35,640 bases of DNA from Mycobacterium sp. shizuoka-1 (lineage in GTDB: Bacteria > Actinomycetota > Actinomycetes > Mycobacteriales > Mycobacteriaceae): NCBI RefSeq assembly GCF_002723835.1, contig NZ_BEWG01000100.1, positions 1 to 35,640 on the forward strand. The letters are read 5' to 3'. This document shows positions 8,593 through 15,713 of this stretch, piece after piece. Positions within the stretch are counted from its first letter, which is position 1, and each line of letters starts with the position of its first letter. The translations under genes were made by a program, and so were the position numbers. The notes under the pieces were generated by a model that saw only the letters and a program-made list of their open reading frames with translations, was not told the origin of the DNA and did not search any database.

Positions 8593-9819
8593 CTAACCCA
8601 GCGCGCGATCCAGGTCGGCGAGCAGGTCCTCGGTGCCCTCCAGTCCGACCGAGATCCGCACCACCCCGTCACCGAGCCCGATCGACGCGCGACCCTCCGG
8701 GCCCATCGCGCGGTGAGTGGTGGTCGCGGGGTGGGTGATCAACGACTTGGCGTCACCAAGGTTGTTGGAGATGTCGATCACCTGCAGCCTGTCCAGTACC
8801 TCGAAGGCACGGTCCTTGGCCTTGCCCTCGGGGGCATCCAACTCGAAGGTCACCACCGTGCCGCCGCCGGACATCTGCCGCTTGGCGAGGTCGTACTGCG
8901 GGTGCGACGCCAGGTACGGATAACGCACCCAGCGCACGGCGGGGTGGCCTTCGAGGAACTCGGCGATCCGCTGCGCGGAGGCGTTGCTGTAGTTCACTCG
9001 CACCGACATCGTCTCCAGCCCCTTGAGCAACACCCACGCGTTGAACGCGGAGAGCGCAGGACCGGTGTGGCGCATCAGTTTCTGCACCGGACCGTCGATG
9101 TACTCCTTGTCGCCGAGGATCGCACCGCCGAGCACCCGGCCCTGGCCGTCGATGTGCTTGGTGCCCGAATACACCACCACGTCCACCCCGAGCGGAATGC
9201 CCTGCTGCAGCAGCGGGGTGGCAAACACGTTGTCCAGCACCACTTTCGCACCGGCGGCATGGGCCATCTCGGCGACCGCGGCGATGTCGACCAGCGACTG
9301 CATCGGATTCGACGGCGTCTCGAAGAACACCGCCTGCGTCGGCGTGGACAGCGCCTCCTCCCACTGCGCGAGGTCCTCGCCGTCGACGAAGACGGTCTCC
9401 ACACCCCACCGCGGCAGGATCTCGCTGCACACCACGAAGCACGAGCCGAACAGGCTGCGCGCGGCAACCAGCCGATCCCCGGCACCCAGCAGCGCGCCCA
9501 GCGCGGTGAACACCGCGGACATCCCCGACGCCGTCGCGAACGCCGCGGGCGCCCCCTCGATCAGCCGCAGGCGCTCCTCGAACATCGAGATCGTCGGGTT
9601 GCCGTACCGGGAGTAGACGTAGCGGTCGATGTCACCGGTGAAGGCCTTCTCGGCCTCGGCGGCCGAGGAGTAGACGTAGCCGGAGGTGAGGTAGATCGCC
9701 TCGGCGGTCTCTTCGAAGCCCGAGCGCAGCAGCCCGCCGCGCACCCCGATGGTGGCCTGACTGACCCCGTCGGGCAGCGGTGCGGGGATCCGCACCGACG
9801 GCACGTCGGGTTGGCTCAT
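8593..9819 (-). CDS. metZ: O-succinylhomoserine sulfhydrylase
   Basis: MetZ is a PLP enzyme of the Cys/Met-metabolism family that makes homocysteine from O-succinylhomoserine and sulfide, the direct sulfhydrylation route to methionine. The 408-residue protein shows the YSRYGNPT motif (residues 69-76, phosphate and active-site contacts from the neighbouring subunit), Asp196 (pyridine nitrogen contact in VLDNVFATP) and the PLP lysine Lys221 in YSGTKHIDGQGR. The motif pattern plus a rhodanese-like gene immediately upstream matches M. tuberculosis Rv0390-Rv0391, which supports MetZ over MetB or MetC; cystathionine gamma-synthase is the main alternative. The ATG overlaps the rhodanese stop (ATGA). 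Confidence 0.93.
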   Translation of the reverse strand: MSQPDVPSVRIPAPLPDGVSQATIGVRGGLLRSGFEETAEAIYLTSGYVYSSAAEAEKAFTGDIDRYVYSRYGNPTISMFEERLRLIEGAPAAFATASGMSAVFTALGALLGAGDRLVAARSLFGSCFVVCSEILPRWGVETVFVDGEDLAQWEEALSTPTQAVFFETPSNPMQSLVDIAAVAEMAHAAGAKVVLDNVFATPLLQQGIPLGVDVVVYSGTKHIDGQGRVLGGAILGDKEYIDGPVQKLMRHTGPALSAFNAWVLLKGLETMSVRVNYSNASAQRIAEFLEGHPAVRWVRYPYLASHPQYDLAKRQMSGGGTVVTFELDAPEGKAKDRAFEVLDRLQVIDISNNLGDAKSLITHPATTTHRAMGPEGRASIGLGDGVVRISVGLEGTEDLLADLDRALG

Positions 9820-10229
9820 GACTGCTTCCAGGGCAGGCCCAGCGCACGCCAGCCGTTGACCCCGCGATGACCGTTCTCGTCGAGCTGGCCTTCGAACCCG
9901 TCAAGCATGTTGTACGACGGCGCAATTCCCGCCGCGGTGGCCGCCTCGGCGGCCGGGATCGAGCGGTTCCCCGAGCGGCAGAGGAAGACGACCGGGCGGT
10001 CGCCGGGCGTGACGCCGGCGGCGATCAGGTCGGCCACGAAATCGTCGTTGTGCTGCCCGTTGCCGTGATTCCACTCCACGAACACCACGTTGCGGCCCAG
10101 GCCGGACAGGTCGGGCACCCCGACCCATCGCCATTCGGCGTCGGTGCGGCAGTCCACCAGCACCGCGTCGGGGTTGTCGCTGAGCAGTTTCCAGCTCTGC
10201 TCCGGGGTGATATCTCCTGCATAGCTCAC
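9816..10229 (-). CDS. Rhodanese-like sulfurtransferase (Rv0390-like)
   Basis: A 137-residue single rhodanese domain. The active-site loop CRSGNRS starts at Cys84, which would carry a persulfide; an LVDCRTDAEW motif (residues 24-33) is the usual N-terminal rhodanese signature. It would transfer sulfane sulfur to a thiol or another acceptor in the cytosol. The stop codon overlaps the metZ ATG (ATGA), so the two proteins are likely made together, suggesting sulfur supply or handling for methionine synthesis. The GTG start has a GGAAGGA Shine-Dalgarno seven bases upstream. The in vivo sulfur donor and acceptor are not shown by the sequence. Confidence 0.9.
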   Translation of the reverse strand: MSYAGDITPEQSWKLLSDNPDAVLVDCRTDAEWRWVGVPDLSGLGRNVVFVEWNHGNGQHNDDFVADLIAAGVTPGDRPVVFLCRSGNRSIPAAEAATAAGIAPSYNMLDGFEGQLDENGHRGVNGWRALGLPWKQS

Positions 10230-10274
10230 CCGGCCGATCCTTCCACACCAACCTGGAACGAACCGCGCGATCCC

Positions 10275-10712
10275 TCAGGCGGGACCGGGCGAGCAGACCG
10301 TCCACTGCCCACCTTGGCGGGTGAACGTCATCGGCGCCTTGACCTTGTTGTCCGGCGTCTTCTCGAAGTGATAGACGACAGTCGCGGTGGCGCGGTCACC
10401 GTCGATCTTCACCTCCGTGACGTCGTCGACGTACCGGGCACCCTGGGTGGTCTTGGAGTTACGTTGCCGGGCAAGAACTTCGGCCTCGTCACCCTGCTGT
10501 GCCGGGCAGGTGAACTTGCGAAAATCCGGGTAGTTCTCGCGCTGCAGGGCGTCGTTCTGGCCGACGGCGGCGCGACCGACCAACGTGTCGTCGCTCATCG
10601 GGACGTCGCTGACCAGCCACGAGATGCCCACAGCGGCGAGCACCGCCAGGGCAACACCCAGCGCGATCAAAATGGGCATCGGGCTCGAGCCGTCGCCCTG
10701 CGGTTCGGTCAC
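10275..10712 (-). CDS. Single-pass membrane protein of purT-metZ operon
   Basis: A 145-residue protein with one N-terminal membrane helix (about residues 12-33) after a short polar cytosolic head, then an extracytoplasmic domain of about 110 residues. The domain has two cysteines (in KFTCPAQQ and WTVCSPG), which may form a disulfide, and a beta-rich ending (GDRATATVVYHF, APMTFTRQGGQWTV) typical of the small NTF2-like or DUF4878-like domains of mycobacterial envelope proteins. Function unknown. I chose the GTG at 10712, which overlaps the purT stop in a GTGA tetranucleotide; a GTG three codons upstream is possible. The next gene, rhodanese, follows after 45 bases. Confidence 0.75.
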   Translation of the reverse strand: MTEPQGDGSSPMPILIALGVALAVLAAVGISWLVSDVPMSDDTLVGRAAVGQNDALQRENYPDFRKFTCPAQQGDEAEVLARQRNSKTTQGARYVDDVTEVKIDGDRATATVVYHFEKTPDNKVKAPMTFTRQGGQWTVCSPGPA

Positions 10713-11887
10713 GCCCGCCACGCCCGGTGCAGCGCGGTCGAGACCTGCCGGACCCGGTCCCGGGCGGAGGTGACGTCGGATGCGGTGGCCAGCGCGACCC
10801 CGAGCCGCGACCGGGCCGACCCGTCGTGGCTGCCCAACAGCCGCACGTCGCTCTCCGGCACGACCAGCGCCTCGGCCAGCACCGCGGGGTTGACGTCCGG
10901 GGTGGCGGTGGAATCATCGGGGCCGCCGTAGGTCACCTCGGCGGCGCCCGGCGAGATCATGATGGTGTCGACCGGCAGGCCGAGCACGGCCCGGGCATGC
11001 AGTTCGAACTCCGACAATCGCTGGGTGCGCAGGGTGACCAAGCCGCTGTCGTAGGGGCGCACACTCACGTCAGAGAAGTACACCTCGTCGCCACGGACCA
11101 GCAACTCGACCCCGAACACGCCGCGGCCCCCGAGCGCGCGCACGATCCGGGCGGCCACCGACTTCGCCGCGCCGAGCGCCGCGACCGTCATCTGCTGCGG
11201 CTGCCAGGACTCCAGCACCCCGCCGTCGAGCTGGCGATGGCCGATCGGCTCACAGAAGTGCAGGGCCGGTCCGGCGGGGCCGTCGGTGCGCACCGTCAGC
11301 AGCGTGACCGCATAGTCGATCTCGACGACCGTCTCGGCCAGCACCCGGTTGTGCGGCACCCGGCCGCCGGCCGCGACGGCCCGCTGCCAGGCGGGTTCCA
11401 CGTCGTCCGGGCGTAGCAGCACCGACTGGCCCTGGCCCGGCACCCCGATCACCGGCTTGACCACCAGGGGGAAACCGGCGTGCTCGGCGACGGCGGTCAG
11501 CTCGTCGACAGACCCGGCGAACCAGAACGGCGCGGTCGGCAGGCCCAGCTCGTCGGCCGCCAGCCGGCGCATCCCCTCCCGGTCCAGGCTCAACTGGGTG
11601 GCATACACGCCCGGCACGACCTGGGTGGTTCCGCCGTCGGCCGCCGAGCGCAGCGCGTCGATGGCCACGGCATTGGTGTCGACCACCACGTAGGCCGGTT
11701 CGACCCGGGCGATGGCGGCGGTCAGTTCCTCGGGGTCGGTGATCTTCACGACGAGCGCCTCGTCGGCGACGTCGTGAGCGGGTGCGTCGGCGTAGCGGTC
11801 GACGGCGACGACCTCGGCGCCGAGCCGCTGGAAGGCCAGCACCAGCTCGCGGCTCAGTTCACCAGACCCGACCAGCATCACGCGCAT
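10709..11887 (-). CDS. purT: PurT-like ATP-grasp enzyme (formate-dependent GAR transformylase family)
   Basis: PurT uses formate and ATP to formylate glycinamide ribonucleotide in purine synthesis. This 392-residue protein matches PurT along its whole length: GSGEL near the N-terminus, DRYADAPA (30-37), LDREGMRRLAADELGLPT, Lys144 of the ATP-grasp fold, GHRQLDGG with ESWQPQQM, and FGVELLV (Glu261, metal ligand). Several ligand-contact positions known from E. coli PurT differ: the PEIEAI motif reads DTNAVA, the SSSGKGQ loop reads GVPGQGQ, the second metal Glu is Asp273, and the late Lys/Arg-Arg phosphate region is altered. Family membership is firm, activity less so. ATG at 11887 is preferred over a TTG three codons upstream. 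It is first gene of the operon leading to metZ. Confidence 0.85.
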   Translation of the reverse strand: MRVMLVGSGELSRELVLAFQRLGAEVVAVDRYADAPAHDVADEALVVKITDPEELTAAIARVEPAYVVVDTNAVAIDALRSAADGGTTQVVPGVYATQLSLDREGMRRLAADELGLPTAPFWFAGSVDELTAVAEHAGFPLVVKPVIGVPGQGQSVLLRPDDVEPAWQRAVAAGGRVPHNRVLAETVVEIDYAVTLLTVRTDGPAGPALHFCEPIGHRQLDGGVLESWQPQQMTVAALGAAKSVAARIVRALGGRGVFGVELLVRGDEVYFSDVSVRPYDSGLVTLRTQRLSEFELHARAVLGLPVDTIMISPGAAEVTYGGPDDSTATPDVNPAVLAEALVVPESDVRLLGSHDGSARSRLGVALATASDVTSARDRVRQVSTALHRAWRA

Positions 11888-11895
11888 GATGCCCA

Positions 11896-11901
11896 AGGAT
11901 A
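11896..11901 (-). promoter_or_regulatory. Candidate -10 element of purT operon
   Basis: TATCCT on the minus strand, eight bases upstream of the ATG at 11887, compatible with a very short or absent leader. No Shine-Dalgarno sequence is evident. Confidence 0.4.
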
Positions 11902-11908
11902 GGTGGGC

Positions 11909-13054
11909 TCAGCCCCGTGCAGGCCAGTGCCAGGACGGCTCGTCGAGCAGGCCCTGGCCGACGATCGCGGTCGCGCCCACGTTCGATGTCGCCGGCCCGG
12001 CGGCTCCGGCGTCCTTGGTGAGTTCGATGGCATTGACGTCGCGCCGTCGGCGGCGCAGCGCATCGACCAACGCCGCTGCGTGGGTGACGACGACGATCTG
12101 GGAGCGCTCCGAGGACCGGGCGATCAACGCGGCCAGCGCGGGTAGGAGGTCCGGGTGCAGGCTGGACTCGGGCTCGTTGAGCACCGTCAGCTCGGCAGGC
12201 CGGGGGGTGAGCAACGCGGCCACCCACAGCAGATAGCGCAGCGTCCCGTCGGACAGCTCGGCGGCCGTCAACGCCCGCAGCATCCCCGGCTGGCGGAGAG
12301 TGACCTCGAAGCGGCCGTCGCTTCTGCGGATCTCCACCCGGCTGCCGGGAAACGCGTTGTCCACCGCCTCGGCCAGCGCGCCCGAGTCGCCGACCTCGGC
12401 GACGGTCTGCAGCGCCGCCGCGAGGTCGGCCCCGTCATGGCTCAACACCATGGTCCGGGTGCCGATCTGGGGTAGCCGCGCCGGCGCATCGCTGTCGGTG
12501 CGCACGTGGTCGTAGAACCGCCACGAGCGCACCCGCTCGCGCAGCGCCAGCAGTTCCGGCGCCGCCTGCGGATCGGCGATTTCGCTGAGCATGCTGTCGA
12601 ACGGCCGCAGCGTGGCGGCGGGACGCCAACCGTCGTCGACGTCGCGGAGCAGAACCGTGCGTACCGACCGCTGAGCCAGCAGCGCCGAGGGCCGCAGCGC
12701 CGGACCCGCCCACACGACTTCCGACTTGATCTCGGGATCCAGGTTGAAGGCCGTTTCGGTCTCCTGCGGCATGCCGAAGTCCACCGCGTAGCCGAAGTCG
12801 TCACCGGCGAACCCCAGCTTGAGGCTGACCGGGCCCTTCGTGCCGGGCCCCGCCCACATCGTCGAACTCAGCCCACCCTCGCGGGCCAGCGCACTGACCG
12901 CGCCGTTGCGCGCCGAATCGGCCAGCAGTCGCAATGCCCGATACAGGCTGGACTTGCCGGAGCCGTTCGGGCCGGTGACGACGTTGAGACCGCGCAACGG
13001 CAGGACCAGGCGGCGTAGCGAGCGGTAGTTCTCCACGGCCACGGTGTCGAGCAC
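11909..13054 (-). CDS. Predicted AAA/SMC-like ATPase (COG4637-type)
   Basis: This 381-residue ATPase has a RecF/OLD-like head: VENYRSLRR opening strand, Walker A GPNGSGKS (residues 28-35), an ABC-type signature LSDGT near residue 268, a Walker B/D-loop written LNEPESSLHP, and a VVVTHA H-loop. The middle part (about 60-260) is the variable arm region, too short for a long coiled coil. The Asn in place of the usual Walker B Asp appears, from memory, to be normal for this family. Cellular role is unknown; related proteins appear alone or near regulators, and some OLD-like ATPases act in defence or DNA repair, but nothing here shows that. It starts with GTG, eight bases after the marR stop, and is probably co-transcribed with it. 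Confidence 0.78.
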   Translation of the reverse strand: MLDTVAVENYRSLRRLVLPLRGLNVVTGPNGSGKSSLYRALRLLADSARNGAVSALAREGGLSSTMWAGPGTKGPVSLKLGFAGDDFGYAVDFGMPQETETAFNLDPEIKSEVVWAGPALRPSALLAQRSVRTVLLRDVDDGWRPAATLRPFDSMLSEIADPQAAPELLALRERVRSWRFYDHVRTDSDAPARLPQIGTRTMVLSHDGADLAAALQTVAEVGDSGALAEAVDNAFPGSRVEIRRSDGRFEVTLRQPGMLRALTAAELSDGTLRYLLWVAALLTPRPAELTVLNEPESSLHPDLLPALAALIARSSERSQIVVVTHAAALVDALRRRRRDVNAIELTKDAGAAGPATSNVGATAIVGQGLLDEPSWHWPARG

Positions 13055-13062
13055 GGTGTCAG

Positions 13063-13545
13063 CTAACCAGCAGGCTCCGACAGCTCCGAGCGGAAGGTGG
13101 TCATCGCGGACAGCACCGCGGAAAACACCCGGTGCGCGGCGGCGAGGTCCTCGTCGGGCAATGTGGACAGCGCGCCATGGGTGTGGCCGGCCAGCGGGGT
13201 GAAGAAGGCCCGCCCCACCTCGATGCCGTGGTCGGCGTAGCGAAGGATCACTTTGCGGCGGTCGGCCGGGTCGGAATCGCGGCGCAGGTGACCGGACTCG
13301 ATCATCCGCTCGACCAAGTAGGTGATTGCCGCCCCGGACAACCCCATCCGCTCACGCAGTTCTCCGGCCGTCAAGGGGGCGCCGGCGTTCTCGGCGACCA
13401 TGACGTGCACCAGCGCCCGGAAGTCGTTGGCCGACAGCCGGTGGGTACCAGCGAACGCCCGACCGATCTGGTCGGATTCGGCCGACAACGCCTGGACGTC
13501 GGCGACCACGGCCGACTCCAGGGCCGCTCGGCCGGAGAGATCCAT
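13063..13545 (-). CDS. MarR-family transcriptional regulator
   Basis: A 160-residue winged-helix regulator. The DNA-binding region is visible at about residues 58-104: a helix-turn-helix (TAGELRERMGLSGAAITYLVERMIESGHL) and the typical wing motif DPADRRKVILRY. Flanking helices at both ends would form the dimer. It is divergent from the MMPL transporter gene with 59 AT-rich bases between the two start codons, the usual arrangement for a MarR repressor controlling itself and an efflux or export gene. A TAGGCT hexamer sits six bases before its ATG (leaderless). The ligand is unknown. Confidence 0.9.
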   Translation of the reverse strand: MDLSGRAALESAVVADVQALSAESDQIGRAFAGTHRLSANDFRALVHVMVAENAGAPLTAGELRERMGLSGAAITYLVERMIESGHLRRDSDPADRRKVILRYADHGIEVGRAFFTPLAGHTHGALSTLPDEDLAAAHRVFSAVLSAMTTFRSELSEPAG

Positions 13546-13551
13546 CGCATC

Positions 13552-13557
13552 AGCCTA
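13552..13557 (-). promoter_or_regulatory. -10 element of leaderless marR-type gene
   Basis: TAGGCT on the minus strand followed by GATGCG and the ATG at 13545, matching the TANNNT-N6-start pattern seen at other genes here. Confidence 0.5.
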
Positions 13558-13559
13558 TC

Positions 13560-13582
13560 TGTTAAGTAGGTGAAATGTTAAG
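13560..13582. promoter_or_regulatory. Candidate MarR operator between divergent promoters
   Basis: Two direct copies of TGTTAAG (13560-13566 and 13576-13582), 16 bases apart, in an unusually AT-rich pocket between the -10 hexamers of the divergent marR and MMPL genes. A protein bound here would cover both promoters. The site is inferred from position and repetition; a classical palindrome is not obvious. Confidence 0.45.
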
Positions 13583-13592
13583 AAAATGAAGC

Positions 13593-13598
13593 TATGTT
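13593..13598 (+). promoter_or_regulatory. -10 element of leaderless MMPL gene
   Basis: TATGTT followed by TGAGCT and the ATG at 13605. This supports the chosen MMPL start. Confidence 0.55.
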
Positions 13599-13604
13599 TG
13601 AGCT

Positions 13605-15704
13605 ATGCATCGCGGAGCTGACGTCCGGCGCGCAGGGTGGGAACGCATCGGCGATCTTGTCACCAGTCGGCATTCCTGGCTGCTCGCCCTGATCGTCGCG
13701 CTGCTCGGCGGCGGCCTGATGGGCGTGGTCGGGCAAAGCAGTTCCGCCGACCAGTCGCCGGTCTCGCTGCCACCCAGCGCCGAATCGGCCAGGGTGGCCG
13801 CGCTGCTGAAAGAGTTTCCCGGCGGGGGCACGGCCCCGGTGATCCTGGTCGTCACCCGAGCCGATGGCGCCGAGCTGACGCCGGCCGACCTGGCCGCCGC
13901 CGACGCCGCCCGCGGGCGGATGGTCGCCGCGACCGGCACCCCCGGACCACCCATTCCCGTCAGCGCCTCGCAGGACGGCAAGGCCGCCCTGGCACCGGTG
14001 TCGATCGACTCCACACTGTCCGGCTTCGCGCTCAACGACCAGGTCAAGTCCGTGCGACAGGCCGCCAAGGACGGGCTGCCCGCCGACCTGGCCGTCAACG
14101 TCACCGGCGGGCCCGCCTTCGGCGCCGACATCGCGAACGCGTTCGCCGGGGCCAACATCACCCTGCTCGCCGTCACCGGTGCGGTGGTCGCACTGCTGCT
14201 GATCGTCACCTACCGCTCGCCGGTGCTGTGGCTGGTGCCGCTGCTGGTGATCGCGTTCGCCGATCGGGTGGCCGCCGTCCTGGGCACCGCCATCGCCGAA
14301 GCCACCGGCATGACGGCCGACGGTTCGACCTCGGGCATCACCAGCGTGCTGGTCTTCGGGGCCGGCACCAACTATGCGCTGCTGTTGATCTCGCGCTACC
14401 GGGAGGAACTGCGTCGCACGCCTGAGCACCGGGCGGCGTTGCGCACCGCGGTTCGTTTCGCCGGTCCGGCGATCGCCGCCAGCAATGCCACCGTGGTGCT
14501 GGCGCTGCTCACCCTGCTGTTCGCGTCCTCCCCCAGTACCCGCAGCCTGGGTGTGCAGGCCGCATCCGGGCTGCTGGTCGCCGCCGTCTTCGTCCTGCTG
14601 GTGCTCCCACCGCTGCTGGCAGTGTTCGGCCCGAAGTTGTTCTGGCCGTTCATCCCTCGCGCCGGAAGCGATGAGATCACCGGCACCGGCGCCTGGCATT
14701 GGGTGGCCGACTGGGTGTCCGGGCACGCCGGTCGCGTCACCGTTGCGGCCACCGCGGTGCTGGCCGTTCTGGCTGCCGGCCTGCTCGCAACGCCGATCGG
14801 GCTCAACCAGATCGACCAGTTCCGGGTCAGCGCCGACTCGGTGACCGGCTACCGCACGCTGTCTGCGCACTTCCCCAGCGGGCTCACCGACCCGACCCGC
14901 GTCATCGGCAAGACCGCCGACAGCTCCGCCATCGACGCGGCGATCAGGGTCACACCCGGCGTCGTCAGCGTCAACCCCGCGGGCCAGTCCGACACCGGCC
15001 TGTCTCAATGGCAGGTGGTCATCGCCGCCGAGCCTGCCTCCGAGGCCGCGTTCGATACCGTTGCCGCCCTGCGTGATTCGGTGCACCGGGCCGATCCCGG
15101 TGCGGTGGTGGGCGGCTCGGACGCGCAGGCCCTGGACGCCAAGGACGCCGCGGTCCACGACCGCTGGGTGGTGATCCCCGCCATCTTGATCGTCGTGCTG
15201 GCGGTGCTCTACATCCTGCTGAGGGCTGCACTGGCTCCGCTGGTGTTGGTCGCGGCCACCGTGCTGTCCACGATGGCCGCGCTCGGTTTGGGCGGCTGGG
15301 TCAGCGTGCATCTGCTCGGATTTCCGGCGCTGGACATCACCACGCCGCTGTTCGCGTTCCTGTTCCTGGTCGCGCTCGGGGTGGACTACACGATCTTCCT
15401 GGTCACCCGGGCCCGCGAGGAGACACCCCGGTACGGCACCCGCGGCGGGATCGTGCGGGCGGTCTCGGCGACCGGGGCCGTCATCACCAGCGCCGGTATC
15501 GTGCTGGCGACGGTGTTCACCGTGCTGGGCGTGCTGCCGCTGATCGTGTTGACCCAGCTGGGCATCATCGTCGGCCTGGGCATCCTGCTGGACACCTTCC
15601 TCGTGCGCACGGTCGTCATCCCCGCGCTGTTCACCCTGATCGGGCCGGCGATCTGGTGGCCTGCCTTCACTCGCGCCGAGATCGAGCCCGCAGACCGCGC
15701 GTAA
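13605..15704 (+). CDS. MMPL-family RND transporter
   Basis: A 699-residue membrane exporter with the two-fold MMPL layout: helix 1 (about 25-45), a large periplasmic loop to about 185, five helices, helix 7 (about 385-405), a second loop to about 525 and five more helices. Such proteins move lipids, siderophores or drugs across the cytoplasmic membrane using the proton gradient. The second half keeps the proton-relay pair Asp594-Tyr595 in GVDYTIFLVTRAREE; the equivalent in the first half reads GTNYALLL, with Asn256 where MmpL3 has Asp256. It lacks the long C-terminal domain of MmpL3 and resembles the smaller actinobacterial ActII-3-type transporters. It is probably controlled by the divergent MarR regulator; a P450 gene follows after nine bases. 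Cargo unknown. Confidence 0.88.
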   Translation: MHRGADVRRAGWERIGDLVTSRHSWLLALIVALLGGGLMGVVGQSSSADQSPVSLPPSAESARVAALLKEFPGGGTAPVILVVTRADGAELTPADLAAADAARGRMVAATGTPGPPIPVSASQDGKAALAPVSIDSTLSGFALNDQVKSVRQAAKDGLPADLAVNVTGGPAFGADIANAFAGANITLLAVTGAVVALLLIVTYRSPVLWLVPLLVIAFADRVAAVLGTAIAEATGMTADGSTSGITSVLVFGAGTNYALLLISRYREELRRTPEHRAALRTAVRFAGPAIAASNATVVLALLTLLFASSPSTRSLGVQAASGLLVAAVFVLLVLPPLLAVFGPKLFWPFIPRAGSDEITGTGAWHWVADWVSGHAGRVTVAATAVLAVLAAGLLATPIGLNQIDQFRVSADSVTGYRTLSAHFPSGLTDPTRVIGKTADSSAIDAAIRVTPGVVSVNPAGQSDTGLSQWQVVIAAEPASEAAFDTVAALRDSVHRADPGAVVGGSDAQALDAKDAAVHDRWVVIPAILIVVLAVLYILLRAALAPLVLVAATVLSTMAALGLGGWVSVHLLGFPALDITTPLFAFLFLVALGVDYTIFLVTRAREETPRYGTRGGIVRAVSATGAVITSAGIVLATVFTVLGVLPLIVLTQLGIIVGLGILLDTFLVRTVVIPALFTLIGPAIWWPAFTRAEIEPADRA

Positions 15705-15707
15705 CGT
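15702..15707 (+). promoter_or_regulatory. Candidate internal -10 element for P450 gene
   Basis: TAACGT begins with the MMPL stop codon and lies six bases before the P450 ATG at 15714. It would allow leaderless transcription of the P450 independently of the MMPL gene. Confidence 0.4.
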
Positions 15708-15713
15708 CGTGTC

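Noticed and set aside
11888..11896. TTG at 11896 as the purT start
   Set aside because: ATG at 11887 gives the family N-terminus, and the TATCCT hexamer would overlap the TTG start.
11909..13054. Walker B Asp to Asn in the ATPase as a sign of a dead enzyme
   Set aside because: From memory, LNEPExSLHP is the usual wording in the COG4637 family, and the following Glu, Walker A, signature and H-loop are intact.
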